Positions 1 through 8,921 of a stretch of 59,285 nucleotides of DNA are shown piece after piece. The stretch's first letter is position 1; each line of letters begins with the position of its first letter. The position numbers and the translations under genes were made by a program. Source of the DNA: JACNKV01 sp964422145 (GTDB lineage Bacteria > Fidelibacterota > Marinisomatia > Marinisomatales > JACNKV01); assembly GCA_964422145.1 (NCBI GenBank), contig CAYQZV010000012.1, forward strand, positions 1 to 59,285, read 5' to 3'. Below the pieces are notes generated by a model. The model saw only the letters and a list, made by a program, of their open reading frames with translations, was not told the origin of the DNA and ran no database searches.

Positions 1-71
1 GAGCGACAGGATTTGAACCTGCGACCCCTGCAACCCCATTGCAGTGCGCTACCGGTCTGCGCCACGCTCCG
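1..71 (-). tRNA. tRNA-Pro(GGG), 3' end cut by the window edge
   Basis: Read on the minus strand, the segment folds as a tRNA. The acceptor strand starts CGGAGCG, the D-arm follows, then a five-pair anticodon stem CTGCA/TGCAG around loop ATGGGGT, giving anticodon GGG, then a T-arm with GGTTCAAATCC. The last two acceptor bases and the discriminator lie outside the window. It sits only a few bases downstream of the MerR-like gene and may be cotranscribed with it. Confidence 0.93.
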
Positions 72-77
72 ATAAAG

Positions 78-440
78 TTATTCAGCAATAATTTCTAGTA
101 TTGCTCGTAATTCTTCTTTGATCTTTTGCCTTATTTCCTCTGTCTTCGGATTACTTTCAATATGAACAGAATCAGCCACGTTTGCTTTTTCTTTTGAAAG
201 TTCTGATCGCGCACCTTCAATGGTGAATTTCCGATCGTATAACAGCTCTTTGATCTGAAGAATCAAGTCAATATCTTTTTGCCTGTACGTTCTGTTTCCA
301 GCTCGGTTTTTAGGCGGATTCAGTTGTTTGAATTCGGTCTCCCAATACCGGAGAACGTATTGTTTCAAATCCGTGAGTTCGCTGACTTCACTGATCGAGT
401 AATACAGCTTCTTTATTTCAGGTTGTAACGTATTTTCCAT
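78..440 (-). CDS. Short MerR-family transcriptional regulator
   Basis: A 120-residue protein consisting almost only of a MerR-type winged helix-turn-helix. The recognition region is near residues 14-38 (YSISEVSELT, then LRYWETEF), and a wing follows with the typical GNRTYRQKDI around residues 48-57. The remainder is a short charged helix (about 70-120) with no room for a metal- or drug-binding domain. Such minimal MerR proteins are common in FCB bacteria and usually lack a known effector. It lies between the aminotransferase gene upstream and tRNA-Pro downstream on the same strand. The DNA-binding family is clear, but the target is unknown. Confidence 0.85.
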   Translation of the reverse strand: MENTLQPEIKKLYYSISEVSELTDLKQYVLRYWETEFKQLNPPKNRAGNRTYRQKDIDLILQIKELLYDRKFTIEGARSELSKEKANVADSVHIESNPKTEEIRQKIKEELRAILEIIAE

Positions 441-505
441 TGAAATATTACTTAAACTAATACTTTATATTACCGATTTAACCTAAATAAATACAACACT
501 ATTCT

Positions 506-1894
506 TTAGTATTGCTTCCCGATATAGTTATTATGGAAGTCAATCCACTCTGGCAGGACTTTTTTCAGCATATCTTTTGGAGGAAGGAATGCAAATCGCA
601 AATGATTCGTCCCTTTTTGCTGACCAAATCCGGAACCGTTCACAGTCGTTAAACCTGTCTCTTCCAACAAGTTCCAGCAATATTCAAAATCTCCTGTACC
701 TTTGGGAAGAATGTTTAATCTCGGGAATAAGTACATCGCCCCGATTTTACCGTAACATTCAACTCCTTTCATCTGATTGAAAGCATCTTTTACCATCATC
801 GCTTTATCATAAAGATCATTCAGTATAGACTGTTTTTCATCCATGAAAAGTTGATACGGCTCACTCCCCTTTTCCGGCGGATTTGTAATCATGTACATCA
901 GAGCTTGTCCTACGGTATTCGAGCACAAACTCACGGATGCCTGCTTAAACAATACTTCAATAAACGAAATATCATTCCCGTCAACCGAAGGCAGATTTCT
1001 GGCTTCCAAGTATCCGCCGCGATGACCGCATTCACCATAAAATCCTTTGGATGCACTATGCAGACTGAATAACGGAACACTCGTTCCTTTCACCGCTGAC
1101 GCGAAAGATATAAATTCTTCCCCGTATAAATTTTCCTGATACACTTCATCCGAAATGATGACCAACTTGTTTTCTTCGGCAAATTCAATCACTTGATTGA
1201 TACTTTCACGGTCTAAGATCGCCCCGGTCGGATTGGCAGGATTGATCACAACAATGGCTTTAACATTGATTCCGCTTTTCACCGCTTCAGAATAGGATCG
1301 TTCTAATTCTTTTTTATCAAGAGCCCAATCTTGCTCTTCATTGGGAAAATAGTCTACCTGAGTTCCACCGCATCGTCGGATTGTGGCTGAGTATAACGGA
1401 TACTGCGGAATCGGAATCATGATCCCATCTTCCGGAGAGGTAATAAGCAGCTCAAGGACATTTTTTGCTCCCACGCTTGCACCATCGGTCAAAAATATAT
1501 TGTCAGGATTTGCCGGTTCAATTCCATTGGGAGCATTTGTATCTCTGCGGTCAATATAGTTTGCAATGGCTTCTCGAATAAAAAGCGGTCCTTTACTTTC
1601 GGTATATGCGCCTAATCCCGTTTCAATTTTATCTAAGAAATTATTTGCGTAGTCTAATACATAATTTGAAATGCCGCACGTGCCGTTTATCCTTTCGATC
1701 TCGATCATCTTCGGAGATTGCAGCAAACTTAACACCTGCCGATAAAAAGTGATTGGTCTTTGCCCTAACGCTTGAGGGTTACCAATGTTGCATGGAATCG
1801 TTTTCTTCCCCAGACGGCGCAGTTCTGCAGCTCGAAGCGGAATCCTGCCCCTTACTGCATATTCCATTTCGATAATATTTTGGTTTAGTTTCAT
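506..1894 (-). CDS. Alanine aminotransferase-type class I PLP aminotransferase
   Basis: A 462-residue fold-type I PLP aminotransferase. The Schiff-base lysine is Lys283 in SASKGFYGECGHRGGY, a motif typical of the alanine aminotransferase (GPT/AlaAT) branch found in eukaryotes and some bacteria. NPANPTG (about 218-224) and SDEVYQ (about 248-253) are the cofactor and substrate binding motifs. The N-terminal CNIGNPQALGQRPITFYRQV is also GPT-like. The expected reaction is alanine plus 2-oxoglutarate to pyruvate plus glutamate in the cytosol. It is transcribed away from the pnp operon, from which a terminator separates it. Family assignment is strong; substrate is inferred. Confidence 0.85.
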   Translation of the reverse strand: MKLNQNIIEMEYAVRGRIPLRAAELRRLGKKTIPCNIGNPQALGQRPITFYRQVLSLLQSPKMIEIERINGTCGISNYVLDYANNFLDKIETGLGAYTESKGPLFIREAIANYIDRRDTNAPNGIEPANPDNIFLTDGASVGAKNVLELLITSPEDGIMIPIPQYPLYSATIRRCGGTQVDYFPNEEQDWALDKKELERSYSEAVKSGINVKAIVVINPANPTGAILDRESINQVIEFAEENKLVIISDEVYQENLYGEEFISFASAVKGTSVPLFSLHSASKGFYGECGHRGGYLEARNLPSVDGNDISFIEVLFKQASVSLCSNTVGQALMYMITNPPEKGSEPYQLFMDEKQSILNDLYDKAMMVKDAFNQMKGVECYGKIGAMYLFPRLNILPKGTGDFEYCWNLLEETGLTTVNGSGFGQQKGTNHLRFAFLPPKDMLKKVLPEWIDFHNNYIGKQY

Positions 1895-1914
1895 ACGTCT
1901 AACTCCAGTGATAA

Positions 1915-1951
1915 TAAAAAATGCCGTCGGGTCTTTCGATCCGACGGCATT
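1915..1951 (-). terminator. Intrinsic terminator of the rimP-pnp operon
   Basis: A ten- to eleven-base-pair perfect stem (ATGCCGTCGG with CCGACGGCAT at 1921-1930 and 1941-1950) closes a loop of about ten bases. On the minus strand it is followed directly by TTTTTATTAT. It lies 43 bases past the pnp stop and just before the aminotransferase start, so it should end the long translation operon. Confidence 0.88.
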
Positions 1952-1993
1952 GATAACATGTAGTGGTCTTCACCACTTGGCGCTCTCAGTCAG

Positions 1994-4159
1994 TTAAAAT
2001 CTCTTTTTCCGCTGAGAGAAATTGCCTTTTTTATTTCCGCGTCTGCCCCCTTTGTCAAAATCCCGTCGAGGAGGTGTATATCCCTCCGGCTTTTCGAGGA
2101 GAGCTTTACGACTGAAATCTAATCGTCCCTGATCATCAATTTTGATCAGTTTGACTTTCATCTCATCTCCGGGTTTGCAGATATCTTCAACCTTTTCGGT
2201 TCGTTCCCAAGCCAACTCAGAGATATGAACCAAGCCTTCTCTTCCCGGAGCGAACTCTACAAAAGCACCAAATGTCATCAGGCGGGTTACAATTCCGTCA
2301 AATTCCATTCCGACTTCCGGTTCCATCGTGATCGATCGAACGAGTTCAACAGCATCACGGCATTTATTCACATCTGGACTTGCAACGGTGACAACGCCAT
2401 CATCATCCACATTGATCTCACAGTCGGTATCCGCAATGATCTTTTTGATGTTCTTCCCGCCGGGACCGATCAATCCGCCGATCTTATCTGGATGGATTTG
2501 CAGAGACATGATCCGTGGAGCATACTCAGACATTTCGAACGGTTTTTCAACCGCTTCTTCCATAAGACCAAGGATGTGAAGCCTGCCCTGTTTTGCCTGT
2601 GCTAACGCTTCGGTCAGCAATTCAAATGAAATACCTTCAATTTTCAGATCCAACTGGATGGCTGTAATTCCTTCGCGGGTACCGCCGACTTTAAAATCCA
2701 TGTCGCCTAAATGATCTTCTTCACCGAGAATATCACTCAGAACTGCGTGCCGGTCACCTTCCAAAATTAATCCCATTGCAATCCCTGCAACATGAGACTT
2801 AATTGGAGCACCACCGCTCATCAATGCTAAAGAACCGCCGCAGATGGATGCCATTGATGAAGAACCGTTTGATTCCATAATCTCTGACACCAGTCTGATG
2901 GTATACGGGAATTCATCATAGTCCGGCATTACCGGTTTTAAGGATCGTTCGGCTAAGTTACCATGACCGATCTCACGACGGCTGGTAAATCCGATTCGCC
3001 CAACTTCTCCGACACAATACGGCGGGAAGTTGTAATGCAGCATATAATTCTTTTTATAATCATCATCCATGCTGTCAATGATCTGCTCGTCACTTTTTGT
3101 CCCGAGAGTTAAAACAACCAGTGCCTGGGTTTCTCCTCGGGTGAAAAGCGCGGAACCGTGTGCCCGCGGTAAGAAATTAGGATCAATTGTAATTTGACGG
3201 ATGTCCGTCGGGGTTCTACCGTCACTTCTAACATTCTTCACTAAGATCTGGTCACGGAATGCATGTTTGAATTGATCGCTGATAATCTGTTTGATCTCTT
3301 TTTCGGATTCAGGATATTCCCCTTCCAATTCTGTCAAAATCGATTCGGACAGTTCTTTTTCAGCATCTTTGCGCTCTAATTTATCTTTGATCTGGATGAT
3401 TGCATCAACTTTCGAGCTAACTTTCTCAACAATTACCTTTTCGAGAGCTTCATTTGTCTCAACCACCGGAATATCACGTTTTTCAGGCTGAACAGCTTTG
3501 ACAAGTTGTTTTTGCAGGTTGATGATCTCTTTAATGGATATGTGAGCAAACTTAAGTGCATCCACTAATGTTTCCTCGGAGATAATATCCGCTTCTCCTT
3601 CGACCATCACAATCGTTTGCTCATTCCCGGATACGATCAATTCCAGTTTAGATTCTTCCATTTGATCTTTTAACGGGTTTACGATGAATTCACCGTCGAT
3701 CATTCCAACTCTAACCGTTGCGATTGGACCGTTCCATGGGATGTTTGAAATCGCAAGAGCAGCTGAAGCGCCTATCCCGGCTAAAACATCTGCAGGATTT
3801 TCACTGTCACTGGACAAAGCCGTGATGATCACCTGCGTTTCATATTTAAATGATTTTGGGAATAGAGGTCTGATCGGACGGTCTGTTAACCGACTGGTCA
3901 GAATTTCTCTTTCAGAAGGACGGGCTTCTCTTTTAAAAAATCCCCCTGGAATTTTTCCTCCTGCATAATGCCGTTCTCGGTATTCCACTTGCAGCGGGAA
4001 AAAATCTATATCTTCCTTCATTTCTTTTGCAGCATTGACGGCTGCAATGATCATGGTATCTCCGTATTGTACCATTACAGAACCGGCAGATTGTCTTGCT
4101 ACCTTTCCTGTTTGGATGGAAAGTGTTCGTCCACCTATTTCTGTTTTAAATTGTATCAT
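1994..4159 (-). CDS. pnp: Polynucleotide phosphorylase (PNPase)
   Basis: 721 residues, the usual length for a bacterial PNPase. This phosphate-dependent 3'-5' exoribonuclease forms a trimeric ring and takes part in RNA turnover. Two RNase PH domains are visible, the first with KREARPSEREILTSRLTDRP and the second with RSDGRTPTDIR and a GGSLALMSGGAPI stretch, joined by an all-helical linker. Then come a KH domain with the IGPGGK loop and an S1 domain starting GMEFDGIVTRLMTFGAFVEF. The basic, glycine-rich tail (GGRRGNKKGN) probably contacts RNA. It is the last gene of the operon, 10 bases after rpsO, as in many bacteria where rpsO and pnp are cotranscribed. Confidence 0.98.
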   Translation of the reverse strand: MIQFKTEIGGRTLSIQTGKVARQSAGSVMVQYGDTMIIAAVNAAKEMKEDIDFFPLQVEYRERHYAGGKIPGGFFKREARPSEREILTSRLTDRPIRPLFPKSFKYETQVIITALSSDSENPADVLAGIGASAALAISNIPWNGPIATVRVGMIDGEFIVNPLKDQMEESKLELIVSGNEQTIVMVEGEADIISEETLVDALKFAHISIKEIINLQKQLVKAVQPEKRDIPVVETNEALEKVIVEKVSSKVDAIIQIKDKLERKDAEKELSESILTELEGEYPESEKEIKQIISDQFKHAFRDQILVKNVRSDGRTPTDIRQITIDPNFLPRAHGSALFTRGETQALVVLTLGTKSDEQIIDSMDDDYKKNYMLHYNFPPYCVGEVGRIGFTSRREIGHGNLAERSLKPVMPDYDEFPYTIRLVSEIMESNGSSSMASICGGSLALMSGGAPIKSHVAGIAMGLILEGDRHAVLSDILGEEDHLGDMDFKVGGTREGITAIQLDLKIEGISFELLTEALAQAKQGRLHILGLMEEAVEKPFEMSEYAPRIMSLQIHPDKIGGLIGPGGKNIKKIIADTDCEINVDDDGVVTVASPDVNKCRDAVELVRSITMEPEVGMEFDGIVTRLMTFGAFVEFAPGREGLVHISELAWERTEKVEDICKPGDEMKVKLIKIDDQGRLDFSRKALLEKPEGYTPPRRDFDKGGRRGNKKGNFSQRKKRF

Positions 4160-4169
4160 ACTTATATTA

Positions 4170-4439
4170 TTATCCTCTTATTCCTAGTTCTTTCTTTATC
4201 TGTACATATGATGAAGGATTAGTCTTCATGATATATTTTAACAGACGCTTTCGTTTTGATACCAATTTCACCAAACCATGGCGAGAATGGTTATCTTTTT
4301 TATGAGTTTTAACATGTTCGGTTAAATCTCTGATTCGTTGAGTCAATAAAGCAATCTGGACTTCCGGAGCACCTGTGTCCTCTGGAGTTTTTCCAAATGT
4401 TTTTACGATCTCTTGTACTTTTTCAGTGCTTAAAGGCAT
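4170..4439 (-). CDS. rpsO: 30S ribosomal protein S15
   Basis: 89 residues, the standard S15 length. S15 binds the central domain of 16S rRNA early in 30S assembly. Diagnostic stretches are APEVQIALLTQRIRDLTEH and the central HKKDNHSRHGLVKLVSKR. It has a clear ribosome-binding sequence (AGGAG) upstream of ATG. It lies between ribF and pnp, with 8 and 10 bases of spacing, so it is part of one transcript. Confidence 0.98.
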   Translation of the reverse strand: MPLSTEKVQEIVKTFGKTPEDTGAPEVQIALLTQRIRDLTEHVKTHKKDNHSRHGLVKLVSKRKRLLKYIMKTNPSSYVQIKKELGIRG

Positions 4440-4447
4440 ATTTCCTC

Positions 4448-5386
4448 CTATATATATTTTGCCAACAAAGCCATACAGTGTGTTTTGTCTTTATCTAATT
4501 GTTCAATTAATTTTTGTTCAGATGAAAATTTGATTTCATCTCGTATTCTTTCTAAAAATTCGATTCGGATATCCTCATCGTACAAATCTTTCATTTCCTT
4601 TTCGAAGAAATGAACTTCCATCACAAATTCGCCTTCATCAAAGGTTGGACGAATCCCTAAATTACACATACCATACAACGTCTGTCCATCTACTATTCCT
4701 CGTGTGAGATAAACACCGTTTTTAGGTAATAACTGTGATTTTTCCAGCGGAACAAAGTTCGCTGTTGGATATTCCATCTTTTTTCCTCTCCCTGCGCCGT
4801 GAACAACTTTTGCAGGGAATCCGTAGATCCATCCTAATTCAAATGATGCCCGACGAACGTACCCCTCCGAAATCAAACGACGGATTTCCGTACTCGAGAT
4901 AATTGATCCTTCATCAGAAATCGCTTCAATGATATCAATCTCAATTCCGTGTTGCGTAGCATAATCTGATAAATATTCCGGACTTCCTTCTTTTTTAAAC
5001 CCAAAATGATGATCATATCCGATAACAAATTTTGATGGTTTAAAGTTCTTCATCACGATATCGTTTAAAAACTGAGACGCCGTCAATGCTCTTACTTCTT
5101 CTGAAAATGGGATGATCAGTAAATAGTCTACATCTAAATCTTTCATTATGGATATTTTATCGTCCAATTGAAGAATCAGTGCAACGTCTTTATGATCCGT
5201 GCTTGTGACCGTTCTCGGATGCGGATAAAAGGTAATCACAACCGAAACTGAGCCAACGGCTTTCGCGTAAGCAACCGTCCGCTTGATGATTTCCTGATGA
5301 CCGCGATGAATCCCGTCATAAGTCCCCATGGTGACGACACTATGCGATATCGGTTGAATCTCACTTATGCTTCGATAGACGTCCAT
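4448..5386 (-). CDS. ribF: Bifunctional riboflavin kinase / FAD synthetase
   Basis: 312 residues. The N-terminal nucleotidyltransferase domain carries TYDGIHRGH, with the HxGH motif at 27-30, for adenylylation of FMN to FAD. SSTEIRR follows at about 165. The C-terminal riboflavin kinase domain (about 185-312) shows GRGKKMEYPTANF. Together they convert riboflavin to FMN and FAD. The start overlaps the truB end by 22 bases, showing translational coupling. The ribF position between truB and rpsO is a conserved arrangement. Confidence 0.96.
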   Translation of the reverse strand: MDVYRSISEIQPISHSVVTMGTYDGIHRGHQEIIKRTVAYAKAVGSVSVVITFYPHPRTVTSTDHKDVALILQLDDKISIMKDLDVDYLLIIPFSEEVRALTASQFLNDIVMKNFKPSKFVIGYDHHFGFKKEGSPEYLSDYATQHGIEIDIIEAISDEGSIISSTEIRRLISEGYVRRASFELGWIYGFPAKVVHGAGRGKKMEYPTANFVPLEKSQLLPKNGVYLTRGIVDGQTLYGMCNLGIRPTFDEGEFVMEVHFFEKEMKDLYDEDIRIEFLERIRDEIKFSSEQKLIEQLDKDKTHCMALLAKYI

Positions 5387-6018
5387 TGTCTCTCAAAATC
5401 TTCCAATGTGACTGAATCGGATACGTGATAGTCGCCAACCGATGTACGTATTAATTTCGTTAAATAACCGACTGTTCCCAAGGATTCAGCAAGGTCTTTC
5501 CCAAGGACACGAATATAGGTTCCTTTAGAACAAGTCACATAAAATGTGATTGAATTTTTATCCTTTTGAAGGATTTCAATATCATGAATCGTAATGTTAA
5601 CCGGATCACGCTTAATCTGTTGATCTTTTCGTGCAAGTTTGTATAAGCGTACACCTTTTACTTTTTTCGCAGAGAACATCGGCGGAACTTGTGTTTGTTC
5701 CCCGACAAATGTATCAAAAACATTTTTCACCGTTTTTTTTGTGAACTCAGGGATTCCTTTAACATCTGTGATTTTTCCCTCAACATCCATCGTGTTAGTT
5801 GCTCGACCAAGTGTCAACGTTGCGGTGTACGATTTTTCCCGCTGCGTAACCTCGAATAAGCCTTTTGTATCTTTTCCGGTCCCAATGACCAACACACCCT
5901 CTGCAAACGGATCTAATGTTCCGCCATGACCAACTTTTTTTTCCTGTGTTATTCTGCGGATATACTTCACAACATCAAACGATGTCCAACCTACAGGTTT
6001 ATACACATTATATATCAT
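5365..6018 (-). CDS. truB: tRNA pseudouridine-55 synthase TruB
   Basis: 217 residues from the ATG at 6018. It makes pseudouridine 55 in the T-loop of tRNAs. The catalytic aspartate is Asp36 in GGTLDPFAEGVL, and the flanking KPVGWTSFDVV and KGTYIRVLGKDL are TruB hallmarks. An open frame extends 23 codons further upstream, but that part lies inside rbfA and is unlike any TruB N-terminus, so the internal ATG before IYNVYKPVGW was chosen. That start overlaps rbfA by 11 bases. There is no obvious C-terminal PUA domain beyond a short tail, which makes this a compact version. Confidence 0.95.
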   Translation of the reverse strand: MIYNVYKPVGWTSFDVVKYIRRITQEKKVGHGGTLDPFAEGVLVIGTGKDTKGLFEVTQREKSYTATLTLGRATNTMDVEGKITDVKGIPEFTKKTVKNVFDTFVGEQTQVPPMFSAKKVKGVRLYKLARKDQQIKRDPVNITIHDIEILQKDKNSITFYVTCSKGTYIRVLGKDLAESLGTVGYLTKLIRTSVGDYHVSDSVTLEDFERQWTSIEA

Positions 6019-6379
6019 CTTCGGTGTTGTAAGAGATTGAATTAAAAATGGACTCGATCTTATGGGTATAGCTGTTAGTTTCATCATAATAAAAACGAAG
6101 ATCCGGAATATTCTTTAAATGCAGCTCAGGTGCCATAAATTTTTTAAAAGCTTTCCGAAGTTTATTCATTTCAATCGTGATATCTCTGATATCCATTTTT
6201 GGATTAATAACACTAAAAAACACTTTTGCGTATCGCAGGTCAGGAGATACGGATGTCCCTGTAAATGTTATAAACCCCAAACGATCTAGTTCTATATGTT
6301 TTGCAGCGATTTCGCCAAGGATTTCACAGATCTGGTTTCCGACCCGATCTGTTCGCTTATATGGACGTTCTTGCTTCAA
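6008..6379 (-). CDS. rbfA: Ribosome-binding factor A
   Basis: 123 residues, typical for RbfA, a KH-fold protein needed for late 30S maturation near the 5' end of 16S rRNA. The conserved N-terminal RTDRVGNQICEILGEI and the later LRKAFKKFMAPELHLKNIPDLRFYYD are visible. The start codon is TTG, overlapping the infB stop as TTGA. No ATG is nearby, and the TTG frame gives the full family N-terminus. It is translationally coupled to infB. Confidence 0.95.
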   Translation of the reverse strand: MKQERPYKRTDRVGNQICEILGEIAAKHIELDRLGFITFTGTSVSPDLRYAKVFFSVINPKMDIRDITIEMNKLRKAFKKFMAPELHLKNIPDLRFYYDETNSYTHKIESIFNSISYNTEDDI

Positions 6380-8868
6380 TTGGAGCTGAGAGTCCTCTTG
6401 ACTTCTGTAATTTTAAATGTCTCGATAATATCACCCTCTTTGAAGGTTGTCACACCATCCAGGCCGATTCCGCATTCCATTCCTTCGCGGACTTCTTTTG
6501 CGTCATCTTTATGGCGTTTCAGTGAGGATATCTTACATTGATCGGCAATCACTTCGTCCTCGCGGATCAACCGGGCAATATCATTTCGGGTAATACTGCC
6601 TTCAACCACCTTAGAACCGGCGATAAAGCCAATCTTTGGAATCTTGAATGGCATTAATACTGTCGCTCTTCCAGTAACATTTTCAACTTGATCCGGTTCG
6701 AGCATTCCTTCAAGGGCTAACTTAATATCATCCACAACCTGATAAATGATATTATACGTCCGGATCTCTACACCGGTCTGTTTTGCCTGTAGCCGCGCAT
6801 TGGATCCCACCTGAACATGGAACCCGACAATCACAGCTTTGGAAGCTTCGGCCAATAACACATCTGACTCCGTAACCATACCCACTGATTTATGGATAAT
6901 ATTGACACCGACTTCTTCGGTGTTTAGTTTTTCCAATGTATCAGACAACGCTTCAATCGATCCGTCTACATCACCCTTTAGAATAATGGGTAAGGATTGG
7001 ATCGTCCCTTCTTTGATCATAGCCGACATCAGATCCAATGAATGTGAAGCGATTTTCTTCTGGGCTATTTCTCTTCGGATTCGCTGCCTGTCGGTTGCGA
7101 TTCGTTTTAATTCTTTTTCGTCTTTCATCACTGCAAAAACATCTGCAGCCTGAGGGACTTGGTCAAATCCAAGGATTTGAACCGCATCAGACGGCCCGGC
7201 TTCTTTGATACGATGTCCGCGTTCATCCATGATCACCCGAATCTTACCTGGAATATCATTACATAAAAACGGATCACCAATATGGATCGTACCTTTTTGA
7301 ATGAGAACCGTCGCCATCGGTCCGTGACCTCGATCCAACCGTGAATCGATGATGGTTCCACGCCCAAGTGTATCAACATTGGACTGCAATTCGAGCATTT
7401 CCGCTTCCATCAATACGGCATCCATCAATGTATCAAGACCCTCACCCAGTTTTGCCGAAACAGGCACGGACTGAATTTTTCCGCCCCAGTCTTCCACAAG
7501 AATTCCATGTTCGGAAAGCTCCCGTTTAACTTTATCCGCATCCGCACCGGGTTTGTCCATTTTGTTGATGGCAACAACGATCGGAACTCCGGCTGCTTTT
7601 GCGTGATTGATGGCTTCAATAGTTTGAGGCATCACGGCATCATCTGCAGCGACAACCAGGATCACAATATCGGTTACTTGAGCTCCTCGAGCACGCATCG
7701 CAGTAAAAGCTTCGTGTCCGGGTGTATCTAAAAATGTAACATTTTTACCGTTTGACAACCCAACTTTATATGCACCGATATGCTGGGTAATTCCACCGGA
7801 TTCTCCGGCAACGACGTTGGTTTCACGAATATGATCTAAAATAGATGTCTTTCCATGATCGACGTGCCCCATCACTGTAATAACCGGTGCACGCGGAACG
7901 GCCTTTTCTATATCTTCTTCAGACTCTTCCATAGAGAACAGTTCTTCTCCGATGTCTTCCATTTTCTCCGCTTTATATCCGTATTCTTCCGCAATCAGTT
8001 CAATGACATCCCATTCTAATCGCTGATTGATCGAAGCCAATATTCCTAGCCCAAAGCATTTTTGAATAATTTCACTCGGGGTTGTACGAACAAATTTAGA
8101 CAATTCATCTGCATTGGAATATTCCGGGATCTGTATAACTTTAATTTCTCCGGTATCCTGATCAGATACGCCCGTTTTTTCTTTCTTATAAACTTTCTTT
8201 TTTGATTTTCTATCCGCTTTTGCTAATGTTTGCCGAACCCGATCTTTAATTGTATCTTGGCCTGAATCAGAGTCTTTTCCAGACTGTGATCCTTTTTTCG
8301 CCTTTGACTTCTTATCCAACTGGCTGAGATCAATTTTTCGAAGTTTCTTCTTTTTCGATTTTATTTTTTCAGTCGTCTTCGGTTTTTCTTTCGCTTTTTT
8401 CTCTTCTTCGAGCTTCTTCTTTTCAGCTTTCTCTTTTTCTGCGGCTCTTTCAGCTTCAGCTTTCGCTTTTTTCTCTTCTTCGAGCTTTTTCTTCTCGGCA
8501 AGGTCCAAAGCTTCTTGTTCGCGTCGTTTTACTTCTTCTTTTTCCTGCTTTGCTGCTTCTACTTTCTCTTTTTCTTCTAGCTCGCGCTGTTTTTCCAGCG
8601 ATAAGATTTCAATCTTTTTCTTTTTCTGCTGAGCTTCTTTTACCCGTGTATCATGAATTTCACGGCGCTGCTGCTCTTTACGTAAACGATCAACAACTGC
8701 TTTTTCCTTTGAAAACTCAGTTTGAATCTTCTGATATGTGGCGTCATCAACCGGAGACATATGACTGGCAACATTAATCCCTTGATTCTTTAAAAAAGCG
8801 ACGATCTCTGTATGAGAGATATTCAGCTCTTTAGCAATTTGAAATATTCTAACTGGTCTTTTCGCCAT
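6376..8868 (-). CDS. infB: Translation initiation factor IF-2
   Basis: 830 residues. IF-2 is the GTPase that places initiator tRNA on the 30S subunit. An N-terminal helical domain (about 1-50) is followed by a long lysine/glutamate-rich charged linker (about 55-235) that looks low-complexity, then a second IF2_N-like domain (about 245-305). The GTPase domain has G1 GHVDHGKT at 334-341, DTPGHE as G3 and NKMD as G4. Domains II-IV follow, ending with the typical GMECGIGLDG near the C-terminus. It lies between nusA and rbfA, as in most bacteria. Confidence 0.98.
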   Translation of the reverse strand: MAKRPVRIFQIAKELNISHTEIVAFLKNQGINVASHMSPVDDATYQKIQTEFSKEKAVVDRLRKEQQRREIHDTRVKEAQQKKKKIEILSLEKQRELEEKEKVEAAKQEKEEVKRREQEALDLAEKKKLEEEKKAKAEAERAAEKEKAEKKKLEEEKKAKEKPKTTEKIKSKKKKLRKIDLSQLDKKSKAKKGSQSGKDSDSGQDTIKDRVRQTLAKADRKSKKKVYKKEKTGVSDQDTGEIKVIQIPEYSNADELSKFVRTTPSEIIQKCFGLGILASINQRLEWDVIELIAEEYGYKAEKMEDIGEELFSMEESEEDIEKAVPRAPVITVMGHVDHGKTSILDHIRETNVVAGESGGITQHIGAYKVGLSNGKNVTFLDTPGHEAFTAMRARGAQVTDIVILVVAADDAVMPQTIEAINHAKAAGVPIVVAINKMDKPGADADKVKRELSEHGILVEDWGGKIQSVPVSAKLGEGLDTLMDAVLMEAEMLELQSNVDTLGRGTIIDSRLDRGHGPMATVLIQKGTIHIGDPFLCNDIPGKIRVIMDERGHRIKEAGPSDAVQILGFDQVPQAADVFAVMKDEKELKRIATDRQRIRREIAQKKIASHSLDLMSAMIKEGTIQSLPIILKGDVDGSIEALSDTLEKLNTEEVGVNIIHKSVGMVTESDVLLAEASKAVIVGFHVQVGSNARLQAKQTGVEIRTYNIIYQVVDDIKLALEGMLEPDQVENVTGRATVLMPFKIPKIGFIAGSKVVEGSITRNDIARLIREDEVIADQCKISSLKRHKDDAKEVREGMECGIGLDGVTTFKEGDIIETFKITEVKRTLSSN

Positions 8869-8921
8869 GTTGTTTCTCGGTTGTTTACTCGTTTTGTAAT
8901 GGTGTAGCTATTGAATGATCC

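Noticed and set aside
2225..2605. Open frame on the plus strand opposite pnp
   Set aside because: Antisense shadow of a certain gene with no family features.
6018..6087. Extended truB start inside rbfA
   Set aside because: The extra residues are unlike any TruB and lie in rbfA coding sequence; the ATG at 6018 fits the family.
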